NCBI GenBank assembly: GCA_035272265.1
Contig: DATEQV010000546.1
Location: forward strand, 1-10,411
Length of the DNA stretch: 10,411 bases
DNA from: Acidisphaera sp035272265
GTDB taxonomy: Bacteria > Pseudomonadota > Alphaproteobacteria > Acetobacterales > Acetobacteraceae
Direction of reading: 5' to 3'
Below the pieces are notes generated by a model. It saw only the letters and a program-made list of their open reading frames with translations, did no database searches and was not told where the DNA came from. The stretch's first letter is position 1. Each line of letters starts with the position of its first letter. The translations under genes were made by a program, and so were the position numbers. Of this stretch, positions 1 through 6,595 are shown piece after piece.

Positions 1-231
1 AAACCGGGCGGCGTTGCGATCGGCGAAGGTCTGCGAATCGAGGCCGGCCTCCGCGGCCGCCTTCTCCACCTTCTGCCCGTGCTCGTCGGTGCCGGTCAGG
101 AAGAACACGTCGTGCCCGTCCAGCCGCTTCCAGCGCGCCAGCACGTCGGTCGCGATCGAGGTGTAGGCGTGCCCGATATGCGGTGCGCCGTTGACGTAAT
201 AGATCGGGGTCGTGAGGTAGTAGCGGGCCAT
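1..231 (-). CDS. metG: Methionyl-tRNA synthetase, N-terminal part (cut by window edge)
   Basis: This class I aminoacyl-tRNA synthetase charges tRNA-Met with methionine in the cytoplasm. Only the first 77 codons are inside the window; the gene continues beyond base 1. The translation begins MARYYLTTPIYYVNGAPHIG and carries the class I HIGH signature (PHIGHAYT, about residues 17-24), followed by the conserved FLTGTDEHGQK segment (about residues 44-54). Both are characteristic of MetG. The KMSKS loop and anticodon-binding domain lie outside the window. The ATG at 229-231 is the natural start because it sits directly before the conserved TTPIYYVN segment. It lies 11 bp after the holB stop, so metG is most likely the distal gene of the same transcript. 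The Shine-Dalgarno match is weak, which suits translation coupled to holB. Confidence 0.97.
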   Translation of the reverse strand, partial: MARYYLTTPIYYVNGAPHIGHAYTSIATDVLARWKRLDGHDVFFLTGTDEHGQKVEKAAAEAGLDSQTFADRNAARF

Positions 232-242
232 GGCGCGAGGGC

Positions 243-1280
243 TTATCGCGCCGGCGCGCCCGAGGCCAGCATCGTCAGCCCCTCGATCACCGCTTGCCGC
301 GTGTCGAGGTTCAGGCCCCGCGTTTCGTCCTGGATGCGCCCGAGTTCGCTCCACAACTCGGCCCAGCGCTCCGGCGAATGCGCGTCGGCGAGCCGCGCCT
401 GGTCCGGGTCGGCGCGTCCCCGCAGGGCGTCGCGCAAGGCAGCCGATACGGCGGCCCGAAGAAGATCCATGAAGGTCGAGAACGCGCTGGCGTCGCGGCC
501 GATCCCGTCGGCGATGTCCCAGACCTTCGGCAACGGCAGGTCGGGCAGGGCCGACAGCACACCGTCGACGAGGCCGGCAAGCCGCGTGCCCTCCTCCTCG
601 GCCATCATCAGCGCCCGTCCGGGCGCCCCCTCGGCGATGGTGACCAGCCGGCCGCGTTCGTCCGCAGGAAGGTCCGGCAGGTAGCGCGCCAGCAGCGCGT
701 CCATCGCCGCGTCGTCCAGCCGATCGAGCCGCAGCCGCCGGCAGCGGCTTCGGATCGTCGGCAGCAGCCGGCCCGGCGCGTTGCAGACCAGCAGCAGCAC
801 GGCGCGCTGCGGCGGCTCTTCGAGCATCTTCAACAGGGCGTTGGCGGCGTTGCGGTTCAGCTCCTCGGCCGCGTCCACCACCAGCACCCGCCAGCCGCCC
901 TCGGCGGGGGTCAGCCGCAGGAAGGCGCCGGCCGCGCGCACATCATCGACGACGATCTCGCCGCGCAGCTTCTTGGTCTTAGGATCGACCGTCCGTGTCA
1001 GCGTCCGCAGGTCGGCATGCGCGCCGGCAGCGACGCGGCGGAACACCGGATGCGACGGTGGCAGGTCGAGGCCGCCGCCGTCCGGCATGCCGGCCAGCAA
1101 CGCCCGCGCAAACCGGTAGGCAAGGGTGGCTTTGCCGACCCCGCGAGGCCCGGTGATCAGCCAGGCATGGTGCATCCGCCCTGCCCGCGCCGCCTCCGCG
1201 AGCGCGGCCTCGGCAGCCGCATGGCCCAGCAACAGCGGGTTGGCCCTCGGCTCGGGCGGTCCGGAATCGGAGGCGGTCAC
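243..1280 (-). CDS. holB: DNA polymerase III subunit delta prime
   Basis: This is a subunit of the clamp-loader complex that opens and loads the beta sliding clamp during replication. From the chosen GTG start it is 345 residues. It shows a P-loop-like GPRGVGKAT (about 44-52), the VLVVDAAEELN segment in the Walker B position (about 132-142), the family hallmark LLKMLEEPP (149-157), and the SRC motif (178-180) that supplies the arginine finger in clamp-loader subunits. Length is usual for alphaproteobacterial delta prime. An open frame extends upstream to 1358, but those 26 residues overlap tmk and look like shadow sequence. The GTG at 1278-1280 overlaps the tmk TGA by four bases (GTGA), a typical translational-coupling arrangement, so I chose it. 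The protein then starts (M)TASDSGPPEPRANPLLLGH. metG follows 11 bp downstream. Confidence 0.94.
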   Translation of the reverse strand: MTASDSGPPEPRANPLLLGHAAAEAALAEAARAGRMHHAWLITGPRGVGKATLAYRFARALLAGMPDGGGLDLPPSHPVFRRVAAGAHADLRTLTRTVDPKTKKLRGEIVVDDVRAAGAFLRLTPAEGGWRVLVVDAAEELNRNAANALLKMLEEPPQRAVLLLVCNAPGRLLPTIRSRCRRLRLDRLDDAAMDALLARYLPDLPADERGRLVTIAEGAPGRALMMAEEEGTRLAGLVDGVLSALPDLPLPKVWDIADGIGRDASAFSTFMDLLRAAVSAALRDALRGRADPDQARLADAHSPERWAELWSELGRIQDETRGLNLDTRQAVIEGLTMLASGAPAR

Positions 1281-1885
1281 AGCAGCCGTTGCCGAACCGC
1301 GGCCATGATCGCTTCGTGCACCTCCTGCGCGGCACCGTCCGCCGGCACGAGAACACACCGATCCGGCTCGGCCGCCGCTATGGCTCGGTAGCCGGCGCGA
1401 ACCCGTTCGTGAAACGCCGCGCCCTCGCGCTCGTACCGGTCGGGCGAACGCCCCCGCGCAATCATGCGCGTCCGCGCCGTCGCCTCGCTGACATCGAGGA
1501 TGAGCGTCAGGTCGGGCCGCAGTCCGATCAGCGTCGTCAGCTGGGCGATAGCGGCACGATCGGCGAGCTGGCCGTAACCCTGGTAGGCCATCGTGGAGTC
1601 ATAGAACCGGTCGCTCACCACCCACGTCCCAGCCGCCAGTGCTGGCCCGATCGTGCATGCGATATGGTCGGCGCGGGCGGCAAAGTGCAGCAGGGTCTCC
1701 GTCAGCGGCGCCCAATCGCCGCGCGGATCGAGCAGCAAGGCCCGCAGCACCTCCGCACCCGGCGAGCCGCCCGGCTCCCGCGTGGCGAGCACGTCACGCC
1801 CCGCCGCCTGGAGCGCATCCGCAAGCAGTGCCGCCTGGGTGGACTTGCCCGCCCCCTCCCCGCCTTCGAGCGTGATGAAAGTCAG
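1277..1885 (-). CDS. tmk: Thymidylate kinase with apparent CTG start
   Basis: Thymidylate kinase phosphorylates dTMP to dTDP with ATP, an essential step to dTTP. The translation has the P-loop LEGGEGAGKST (about residues 6-16), the TREPGG motif (35-40), DRFYDST (92-98) and a LID-like RGRSPDRYERE segment, all diagnostic of Tmk. In this frame there is no ATG, GTG or TTG between the upstream in-frame TGA (complement of 1898-1900) and the P-loop. The first conventional start, GTG at 1790-1792, would delete the whole P-loop. I therefore place the start at CTG, 1883-1885, giving (M)TFITLEGGEGAGKST and 202 residues, close to the usual Tmk length. One base separates this CTG from the dacC stop (1887-1889), so reinitiation or coupling is likely. 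The 3' end overlaps holB by 4 bp. Function is secure; the exact start is not, and a sequencing error is possible. Confidence 0.93.
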   Translation of the reverse strand: MTFITLEGGEGAGKSTQAALLADALQAAGRDVLATREPGGSPGAEVLRALLLDPRGDWAPLTETLLHFAARADHIACTIGPALAAGTWVVSDRFYDSTMAYQGYGQLADRAAIAQLTTLIGLRPDLTLILDVSEATARTRMIARGRSPDRYEREGAAFHERVRAGYRAIAAAEPDRCVLVPADGAAQEVHEAIMAAVRQRLL

Positions 1886-1886
1886 G

Positions 1887-3104
1887 TCAGCTACCCGTCA
1901 CATAATGCGACAAGACCGCCATCGCCCGTCCGGGCAGCCCGAGCTTCGGCACGTCGGCGCCTGCCAGCAGCGGCACGTCCATCGCGGGCACTCCCTCGCC
2001 TGACACCGAGATCTTGCCGAGCGTCGTGCCACGCGCCACCGGCGCACGGACTGGGGCGTCGTACTGCACGCTGATGGTAGCGTTCTTCCGCCATGACCGC
2101 GGCAGCGTGAGCACCACGTCGCGGCCGCCCACCAGCGGCACCGTGGGCGAGGCCCCGAGCCACACCGGCGCGCGGTCGACGACGTCGCCGGCGGTGAACA
2201 GCTTCACGTTCTCGAACTCGCGGAACGCCCAATCGAGCAGCCGTTCGCTCTCCTCGCCACGCTGATGCATCGAGGTCATGCCATTGAGCACCACGATCAC
2301 GCGTCGACCGTCGCGCAGCGAACTGCCGACCAGCCCGTAGCCGCCTTCGTCGGTATGCCCGGTCTTCAATCCGTCGGCGATACCCTTCTGCACCAGCGGA
2401 TTCCGGTTCTCCTGCTCGATGTTGTCGTACTTGAAGGTCTTCTCGCTGTCGTAGTGATAGTATTCAGGGAAATCCTGGATGATGCGGGCCGACAGCGTTG
2501 CGAGGTCTCGGCACGTGCTGAGGTGCCCGGGATCCGGCCAGCCGGTGCAGTTGATGAACGTCGTATGCGTCAGGCCGAGTTCGCGCGCCTTGGCGTTCAT
2601 CTGCTCGACGAACTGCTGTTCGGAACCCGCGATGCCTTCTGCAAGCACGATGCAGGCATCGTTGCCGGATTGCACGATCATGCCGCGGATCAGGTCCTCG
2701 ACACCCACGCTCGTGCCGATCTGCACGAACATCTTCGACCCAGCCATACGCCAGGCCTTCTCGCTGACCGGCAACTGGTCGGTCAGCCGCAGCTTGCCGG
2801 ACTTGAGGGCGCTGTAGACGAGGTAGGCAGTCATGATCTTGGTCATCGACGACGGCGCCATCAGCACGTCGGCGTCCTTGTCGAGCAGCACCGCGCCGGT
2901 GTTGAAGTCGGTGATGATCGCCCACTTGGCCGCCGTATCGATAGGCCCGATCGGCGTTTGCGCGGGCGTGCCGGTGGACGCCTGGGCGTCCGTCGGCTTG
3001 CCCTCGCCGTGATGATGTTCCGCGTGGTGCGGCGGGGCAGCCGCCGCCGCAGCCGGCAGCAGCGGCAGGGAAGCAGCGCCCAACAGTAGCTGGCGACGAT
3101 TCAT
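1887..3104 (-). CDS. dacC: D-alanyl-D-alanine carboxypeptidase (PBP5/6 type, S11 peptidase)
   Basis: This low-molecular-weight penicillin-binding protein removes the terminal D-Ala from peptidoglycan pentapeptides in the periplasm. The 405-residue product shows all three active-site motifs: SMTK (86-89, nucleophile Ser86 and Lys89), SGN (146-148) and KTG (247-249, in GLKTGHTDEGGYG). A C-terminal PBP5-type beta domain follows (about 300-395). The N-terminus MNRRQLLLGAASLPLLPAA is a signal peptide with a twin-arginine-like start. The region just after the likely cleavage site is rich in histidine (five His between residues 26 and 32). The ATG is fixed by a strong AGGAG at 3111-3115, six bases upstream. 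The gene follows rlpA by 38 bp and runs almost directly into tmk. The specific symbol (dacC versus dacA/dacF) is by convention; the family is certain. Confidence 0.95.
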   Translation of the reverse strand: MNRRQLLLGAASLPLLPAAAAAAPPHHAEHHHGEGKPTDAQASTGTPAQTPIGPIDTAAKWAIITDFNTGAVLLDKDADVLMAPSSMTKIMTAYLVYSALKSGKLRLTDQLPVSEKAWRMAGSKMFVQIGTSVGVEDLIRGMIVQSGNDACIVLAEGIAGSEQQFVEQMNAKARELGLTHTTFINCTGWPDPGHLSTCRDLATLSARIIQDFPEYYHYDSEKTFKYDNIEQENRNPLVQKGIADGLKTGHTDEGGYGLVGSSLRDGRRVIVVLNGMTSMHQRGEESERLLDWAFREFENVKLFTAGDVVDRAPVWLGASPTVPLVGGRDVVLTLPRSWRKNATISVQYDAPVRAPVARGTTLGKISVSGEGVPAMDVPLLAGADVPKLGLPGRAMAVLSHYVTGS

Positions 3105-3110
3105 ACGACA

Positions 3111-3115
3111 CTCCT
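3111..3115 (-). promoter_or_regulatory. Ribosome binding site of dacC
   Basis: AGGAG on the minus strand lies six bases before the dacC ATG. It is the clearest Shine-Dalgarno on the minus strand of this window and fixes the start ahead of the twin-arginine-like signal peptide. Confidence 0.8.
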
Positions 3116-3119
3116 GTCA

Positions 3120-3138
3120 GCCGGCGAGCACGGCCGGC
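3120..3138 (-). other. Small GC hairpin between rlpA and dacC
   Basis: Two GCCGGC hexamers (3120-3125 and 3133-3138), each self-complementary, could pair as a 6-bp stem with a 7-base loop. No T-run follows, so it is not a convincing terminator. It lies just upstream of the dacC ribosome binding site and could affect mRNA stability or translation. It may also be chance in GC-rich DNA. Confidence 0.3.
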
Positions 3139-3142
3139 ATTG

Positions 3143-4063
3143 TCAATCGGCGGGCCCGCCAGACTGCGCCTCGATGACGAGTCGGGCCCCGGTTACTCCT
3201 GCGCGGATGGCTTGGTCCAGCGCGGCATCGGCGTCCAGGATCGCGTCGTACGGCCCGGCGATCACTGTGTACGCGACGCTTCGACCGGTGCGCTCGCGCT
3301 CGATCCGGGGTGCCAGACCCGGGACCGCGGCGGCCTGCATTCCGGCCGGGCCTGCATTGGTAAAAGTGCCGAGCAGCAACGCGATTCTCCCGGGCTCCGG
3401 CGCGCCCTGGAGCACCCGCTGCGGCAGGCGCGTCAGTGCCGCGGCACTGACAGGTACGGGCGTCGCAACCGGGCTCCCGGCAAACGGCGCGGCCTGCGGC
3501 GGGGCGGTCTGGCCGGGCGGCGGCAGGTCGGTCACCTGGACGCTGCCGACCGGAGCCGCGACGAGCGCCAGCTTCGGCGCGCCGCCGACCCCCTCGATGG
3601 CCGCCTGTGTCTCCTCGTGCAGCACCTCGAGCCGCACCCGCGCCGGTCCGGTCATCCCGAGCAAGGTGGCCGCCCGCGGCGTCACGGAGATCAGCCGCGC
3701 CGGGTTGGGCGGACCGCGATCGTTGATCCGGACCTCAATCTGCCGCCCGTTGTCGAGATCGGTGACGCGGGCGATCGCCGGCAGTGGCAAGGTCTGGTGC
3801 GACGCCGCCAACGCATCGGGATCGTACGCCTCGCTGTCGGCGGTCAACGGTGCGTGCCGGCGAGGATCGATCTGGGCGATACCGGTCTGCGTCGCTTTGT
3901 AGGCTTCGTCGGGGTAGAACCAGACGCCGTCGCCCCGCCATGCGGCGCCTACCACGTAGTGCGGATTGGCGGCAGTCGCCGGCGGACGGCGCTGGCAGCC
4001 GGGCAGCAACACAACGGCCATACAGACAGCCAGCGCCGCCCCGAGAACCGGCGGCTTCCACAC
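3143..4063 (-). CDS. rlpA: RlpA-like septal ring lipoprotein (DPBB domain plus SPOR-like C-terminus)
   Basis: RlpA proteins are outer-membrane lipoproteins, and some are lytic transglycosylases that cleave glycan strands lacking stem peptides at division septa. From GTG at 4061-4063 the product is 306 residues. It has a lipoprotein signal ending LLPGC (Cys23), then a double-psi beta-barrel region. In that region the family segments are recognisable: SEAYD (77-81), ASHQTLPL (87-94), ARVTDLDNGRQIEVRINDRG (98-117, with NDRGP at 114-118) and LISVTPRAATLLGM. The acidic residues Glu78/Asp81, His89 and Asp115 that I associate with RlpA activity are present. The usual WYG entry motif is replaced by GAAWRGDGVWFYP. 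A proline-rich linker leads to a SPOR-like domain (about 226-300). A TTG at 4070-4072 is an alternative start three codons earlier. The longer open frame to 4282 overlaps mltB and is not believed. Confidence 0.86.
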   Translation of the reverse strand: MWKPPVLGAALAVCMAVVLLPGCQRRPPATAANPHYVVGAAWRGDGVWFYPDEAYKATQTGIAQIDPRRHAPLTADSEAYDPDALAASHQTLPLPAIARVTDLDNGRQIEVRINDRGPPNPARLISVTPRAATLLGMTGPARVRLEVLHEETQAAIEGVGGAPKLALVAAPVGSVQVTDLPPPGQTAPPQAAPFAGSPVATPVPVSAAALTRLPQRVLQGAPEPGRIALLLGTFTNAGPAGMQAAAVPGLAPRIERERTGRSVAYTVIAGPYDAILDADAALDQAIRAGVTGARLVIEAQSGGPAD

Positions 4064-4064
4064 G

Positions 4065-4089
4065 CTGCTCAAGCTACGACTGCTCAAGC
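4065..4089 (-). repeat. Short direct repeat across the mltB stop and rlpA start
   Basis: A perfect 10-bp repeat, GCTTGAGCAG on the minus strand, occurs at 4080-4089 and 4065-4074 with a period of 15 bases. The first copy contains the mltB stop TGA. Because the period is a multiple of three, the second copy places another TGA in the same frame, and its TTG (4070-4072) is in the rlpA frame. It looks like a small local duplication. Confidence 0.75.
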
Positions 4090-5052
4090 CAGGATGCGAT
4101 CGCCGATCAGGCCCACCGACAGCGCGTAGTAGTCCGAGGCGTTGTACCGGCGGATCGCGCCGAAATTGGCGTAGGTCATGAACGCCTCGCCCCCGGCAGC
4201 GCCGGGCATGACCAGGGCTCCCGCCACGTCCGAACGCGCGAACGGCGTGCCGTCTTGCCGGCGCACGCCGAGCCGCATCCACTCGCCCAGGGTGCGGCGG
4301 CTGTCCCGGCCAGCGTAGCCCGGATCGAAGCCGGGCGGCACGCTGACCGGCTGGCCCCAGGGTTCGCCCGAGCGCCAGCCTGACTTGGCAAGGTAATTGG
4401 CGATGGACCCGAGGGCGTCGGCCTGATCGTCCCAGATGTCGCGCCGGCCGCGCCCGTCGAAGTCCACGGCGAGGCGCAGATAGCTCGATGGCATGAACTG
4501 CGGCTGGCCCATGGCGCCGGCATAGCTGCCGAGCATCCGCTCGGGCGTGATGTCGCCGTTGTCCAGGATCTTCAGCGCCGCGATCAGCTCGCCCCGGAAA
4601 TACCCCGGGCGGCGGCCGGCATAGGCCAGCGTCGCCAGTGCCTCGATCACCCCGTAATTGCCCTTGGTCGCGCCGAAATTGCTCTCCAGCCCCCAGATGC
4701 CCATCACGACGCCGGCATCGACCCCGTAGCGATCGTACACCGCCGCCAGAAGCTGGCGGTCACGGGCATAGACCTGCCGGCCGGTGGCGATGCGGTTGTC
4801 GTTGACGACCTTCGCCCGGTACTCGGCCCAGGTCAGGGTGAATTCCGGCTGGTGGCTGTCCAGTTCCAGGATGTGCGCGTTCGGCCGGACCCCGGCGAAA
4901 GCGCGCGCAAGGGTGGCATCGGACACGCCTGAACGCCTCGCCTCCGCCTTCACGCCCGCGACAAAGGCGTCGAACCCGTCGGCCCAGGCTGCGAATGGCC
5001 GAGCGGCAACGCCCGAAGCGGTCGCGGTGAGCAGAAATCGGCGCTGGATCAT
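4084..5052 (-). CDS. mltB: Lytic murein transglycosylase B family protein
   Basis: This enzyme cleaves the MurNAc-GlcNAc bond of peptidoglycan with formation of 1,6-anhydroMurNAc. From ATG at 5050-5052 it is 322 residues. The catalytic Glu is in GIWGLESNFG (Glu123). The MltB signature AGAMGQPQFMPSSY spans 178-191, and an EF-hand-like DFDGRGRRDIWDD (197-209) matches the metal-binding loop of Slt35. The C-terminus ends in the family pattern YNASDYYALSVGLIGDRI. No C-terminal peptidoglycan-binding domain is present. The N-terminus MIQRRFLLTATASG reads as a signal peptide with a Tat-like RRFLL, without a lipobox, so it is probably soluble in the periplasm. A GTG at 5068-5070 would add six residues before the signal and is less likely. 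It is first in the minus-strand run and lies divergent to the MmgE/PrpD gene. Whether it is the true MltB orthologue or a sister family is not settled. Confidence 0.92.
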   Translation of the reverse strand: MIQRRFLLTATASGVAARPFAAWADGFDAFVAGVKAEARRSGVSDATLARAFAGVRPNAHILELDSHQPEFTLTWAEYRAKVVNDNRIATGRQVYARDRQLLAAVYDRYGVDAGVVMGIWGLESNFGATKGNYGVIEALATLAYAGRRPGYFRGELIAALKILDNGDITPERMLGSYAGAMGQPQFMPSSYLRLAVDFDGRGRRDIWDDQADALGSIANYLAKSGWRSGEPWGQPVSVPPGFDPGYAGRDSRRTLGEWMRLGVRRQDGTPFARSDVAGALVMPGAAGGEAFMTYANFGAIRRYNASDYYALSVGLIGDRILA

Positions 5053-5108
5053 GGCGCCGACGCATGCCACGGCCTAGGAGTCGGCGGCAACTTACGCTTC
5101 GGTCGGAT

Positions 5109-5140
5109 TTGACCCACCGGGCGGGGAAATGGCGTATAGT
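5109..5140 (+). promoter_or_regulatory. Possible promoter of the MmgE/PrpD gene
   Basis: TTGACC (5109-5114) resembles a -35 box and TATAGT (5135-5140) a -10 box in the 119-bp divergent intergenic region. The hexamers match the sigma-70 consensus well, but the 20-base spacer is longer than the optimal 17. Transcription would start near 5147 and leave a leader of about 25 bases before the ATG at 5172. I saw no equally good promoter for mltB on the opposite strand. Confidence 0.4.
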
Positions 5141-5171
5141 CGCAAGAACAACGCCCAACGCTGGAAACGTC

Positions 5172-6587
5172 ATGGACATGAACATCGCAGCCGGTGTGAC
5201 CGACACGCTGTCCCGGTATGCCGCCGGCCTGCAATTGCCTGACCTGCCCGAGGCGGTGGTCGCGCGGACTCGACTGCTGATCCTCGATCTGGTCGGCAAC
5301 ATCGTGCGCGCCCGTCACGACGCCGAAAGCACGCCGCCGATGCTGTCTGCGGCCCGCGTCCTCGGCTTTTCGGCCGGCAACACCAGCGTCTTCGGCGACG
5401 TGCGCCGCTACACGCCGCCCGGGGCTGCGTTCCTGAACGGCGCCCTCGGCCATTCGCTCGATTTCGACGACACCCACGCGGCAGGTTCGCTGCATCCGGG
5501 CGCACCGGTGATCCCCGCCGCGCTGGCGGCCGCCGAGATGGTGGGCGCGAGTGGTGCCGACGTCATCGCGGGCATCGTTGCCGGCTACGAGATCACCTGC
5601 CGCCTCGCTCTCGCCCTTCCGGCGGCCGACCACTACCGGCGCGGCTTCCACCCCACCGCGACCTGCGGCGTGTTCGGCGCCGCGGCTGCCGCCGGGCGCG
5701 TGCTCGGCCTCGATGCCGCGACCATCGCCGACGCGCTCGGGATCGCACTGAGCCAGTCCTCGGGCAGCTTGCAGTTCCTCGTCAACGGCGCCTGGACGAA
5801 GCGCTTCCAGGTCGGCTGGGCCGCCTCGTCCGGCCTCGTGGCAACCGCACTCGCCCGAGAGCACTTCAAGGGCGCGGCCGAGGCAATTGAGGGCCGCTAT
5901 GGCTTCCTGCACGCCTACGCCCCGGCGCCGAACCCCGCACGGGCAGTCCAGGACCTGGGTACCGTGTTCGAACTCATGGCGACCGCGGTGAAGCCGTATC
6001 CGTCCTGCCGCTACGGGCATGCCGGGATCGACGCGGCACTGGCGCTGCGCGCGCGACACGAGCTTCGGCCCGAGCAGATCGACGCGGTGACGCTCGGGCT
6101 GCCGAACGCGGGGATGCAGCTCATCGGCGACGATATCGAACGCCGCCGCAACCCCCGCAGCACGGTCGATGGCCAGTTCAGCGGTCCTTTCGTCATCGCT
6201 TGCGCGCTGGCGACTGGCGGGCTGGGCTGGGACAGCTATAAGATGCTCGACGACCCCGCGATCCGCGCGCTGCTGCCGAAGATCGACTGCGTGCCCGATC
6301 CGGAGATCGAGGCCGTGTTCCCCACCCACATGGCCGGCAAGCTGACGATCCGCGCCCGCGGCGAGACGTTCACCGAAACCGTCACCGTCGCGAGGGGCGA
6401 GCCCGAGAACTTCCTCACCGAGGACGAGCTGCGCAGCAAATTCTCCGCCTTGGCGGTCCCGGTGCTGGGCACGGATCGCGCGTCGGCGCTGGCGGATGCC
6501 GTCCTGGCGCTCCATGCCGCGCCGTCGGTCAGCGGTTTGATGCGTCTCGCGGTGCCGATGGGCTGCGTGCGACTCGCCAGCGACTGA
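5172..6587 (+). CDS. MmgE/PrpD family protein
   Basis: The family contains 2-methylcitrate dehydratase (PrpD), cis-aconitate decarboxylase and many uncharacterised enzymes acting on small carboxylic acids. The product is 471 residues, the usual length. Family segments are clear: LDFDDTH (96-102), SLHPGAPVIPAALAAAE (106-122), GFHPTATCGVFGAAAAAG (158-175), TKRFQVGWAA (209-218) and KPYPSCRYGHAGIDAAL (274-290). Residues matching those I recall as active-site positions in cis-aconitate decarboxylase are present (Asp97, Thr101, His108, His160, Lys210, Lys274). Cys279 stands where, by my alignment, that enzyme has His. No neighbour encodes methylcitrate synthase or methylisocitrate lyase, so a propionate role is not supported and the substrate is unknown. 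The open frame extends back to 5064 without homology; ATG 5172 gives a family-like N-terminus. A PPOX gene follows 8 bp downstream. Confidence 0.9.
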   Translation: MDMNIAAGVTDTLSRYAAGLQLPDLPEAVVARTRLLILDLVGNIVRARHDAESTPPMLSAARVLGFSAGNTSVFGDVRRYTPPGAAFLNGALGHSLDFDDTHAAGSLHPGAPVIPAALAAAEMVGASGADVIAGIVAGYEITCRLALALPAADHYRRGFHPTATCGVFGAAAAAGRVLGLDAATIADALGIALSQSSGSLQFLVNGAWTKRFQVGWAASSGLVATALAREHFKGAAEAIEGRYGFLHAYAPAPNPARAVQDLGTVFELMATAVKPYPSCRYGHAGIDAALALRARHELRPEQIDAVTLGLPNAGMQLIGDDIERRRNPRSTVDGQFSGPFVIACALATGGLGWDSYKMLDDPAIRALLPKIDCVPDPEIEAVFPTHMAGKLTIRARGETFTETVTVARGEPENFLTEDELRSKFSALAVPVLGTDRASALADAVLALHAAPSVSGLMRLAVPMGCVRLASD

Positions 6588-6595
6588 GAGGCAGC

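Noticed and set aside
79..1391. Long plus-strand open frames opposite metG, holB and tmk
   Set aside because: They are antisense to well-recognised genes, rich in Arg, Ala and Pro, and show no family motif. Such shadows are common in GC-rich DNA.
3120..3138. Rho-independent terminator between rlpA and dacC
   Set aside because: The stem is only 6 bp and lacks a T-run, and the downstream gene is in the same tight run.
4064..4282. N-terminal extension of the rlpA frame
   Set aside because: It lies inside mltB and would put the lipoprotein signal in the middle of the protein.
5064..5171. Upstream extension of the MmgE/PrpD frame
   Set aside because: The added residues are basic and unlike the family; they would also cover the candidate promoter.
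5049..6515. 488-residue open frame on the minus strand opposite the MmgE/PrpD gene
   Set aside because: Long, but it has no recognisable domain, and the plus strand encodes a full-length conserved protein.
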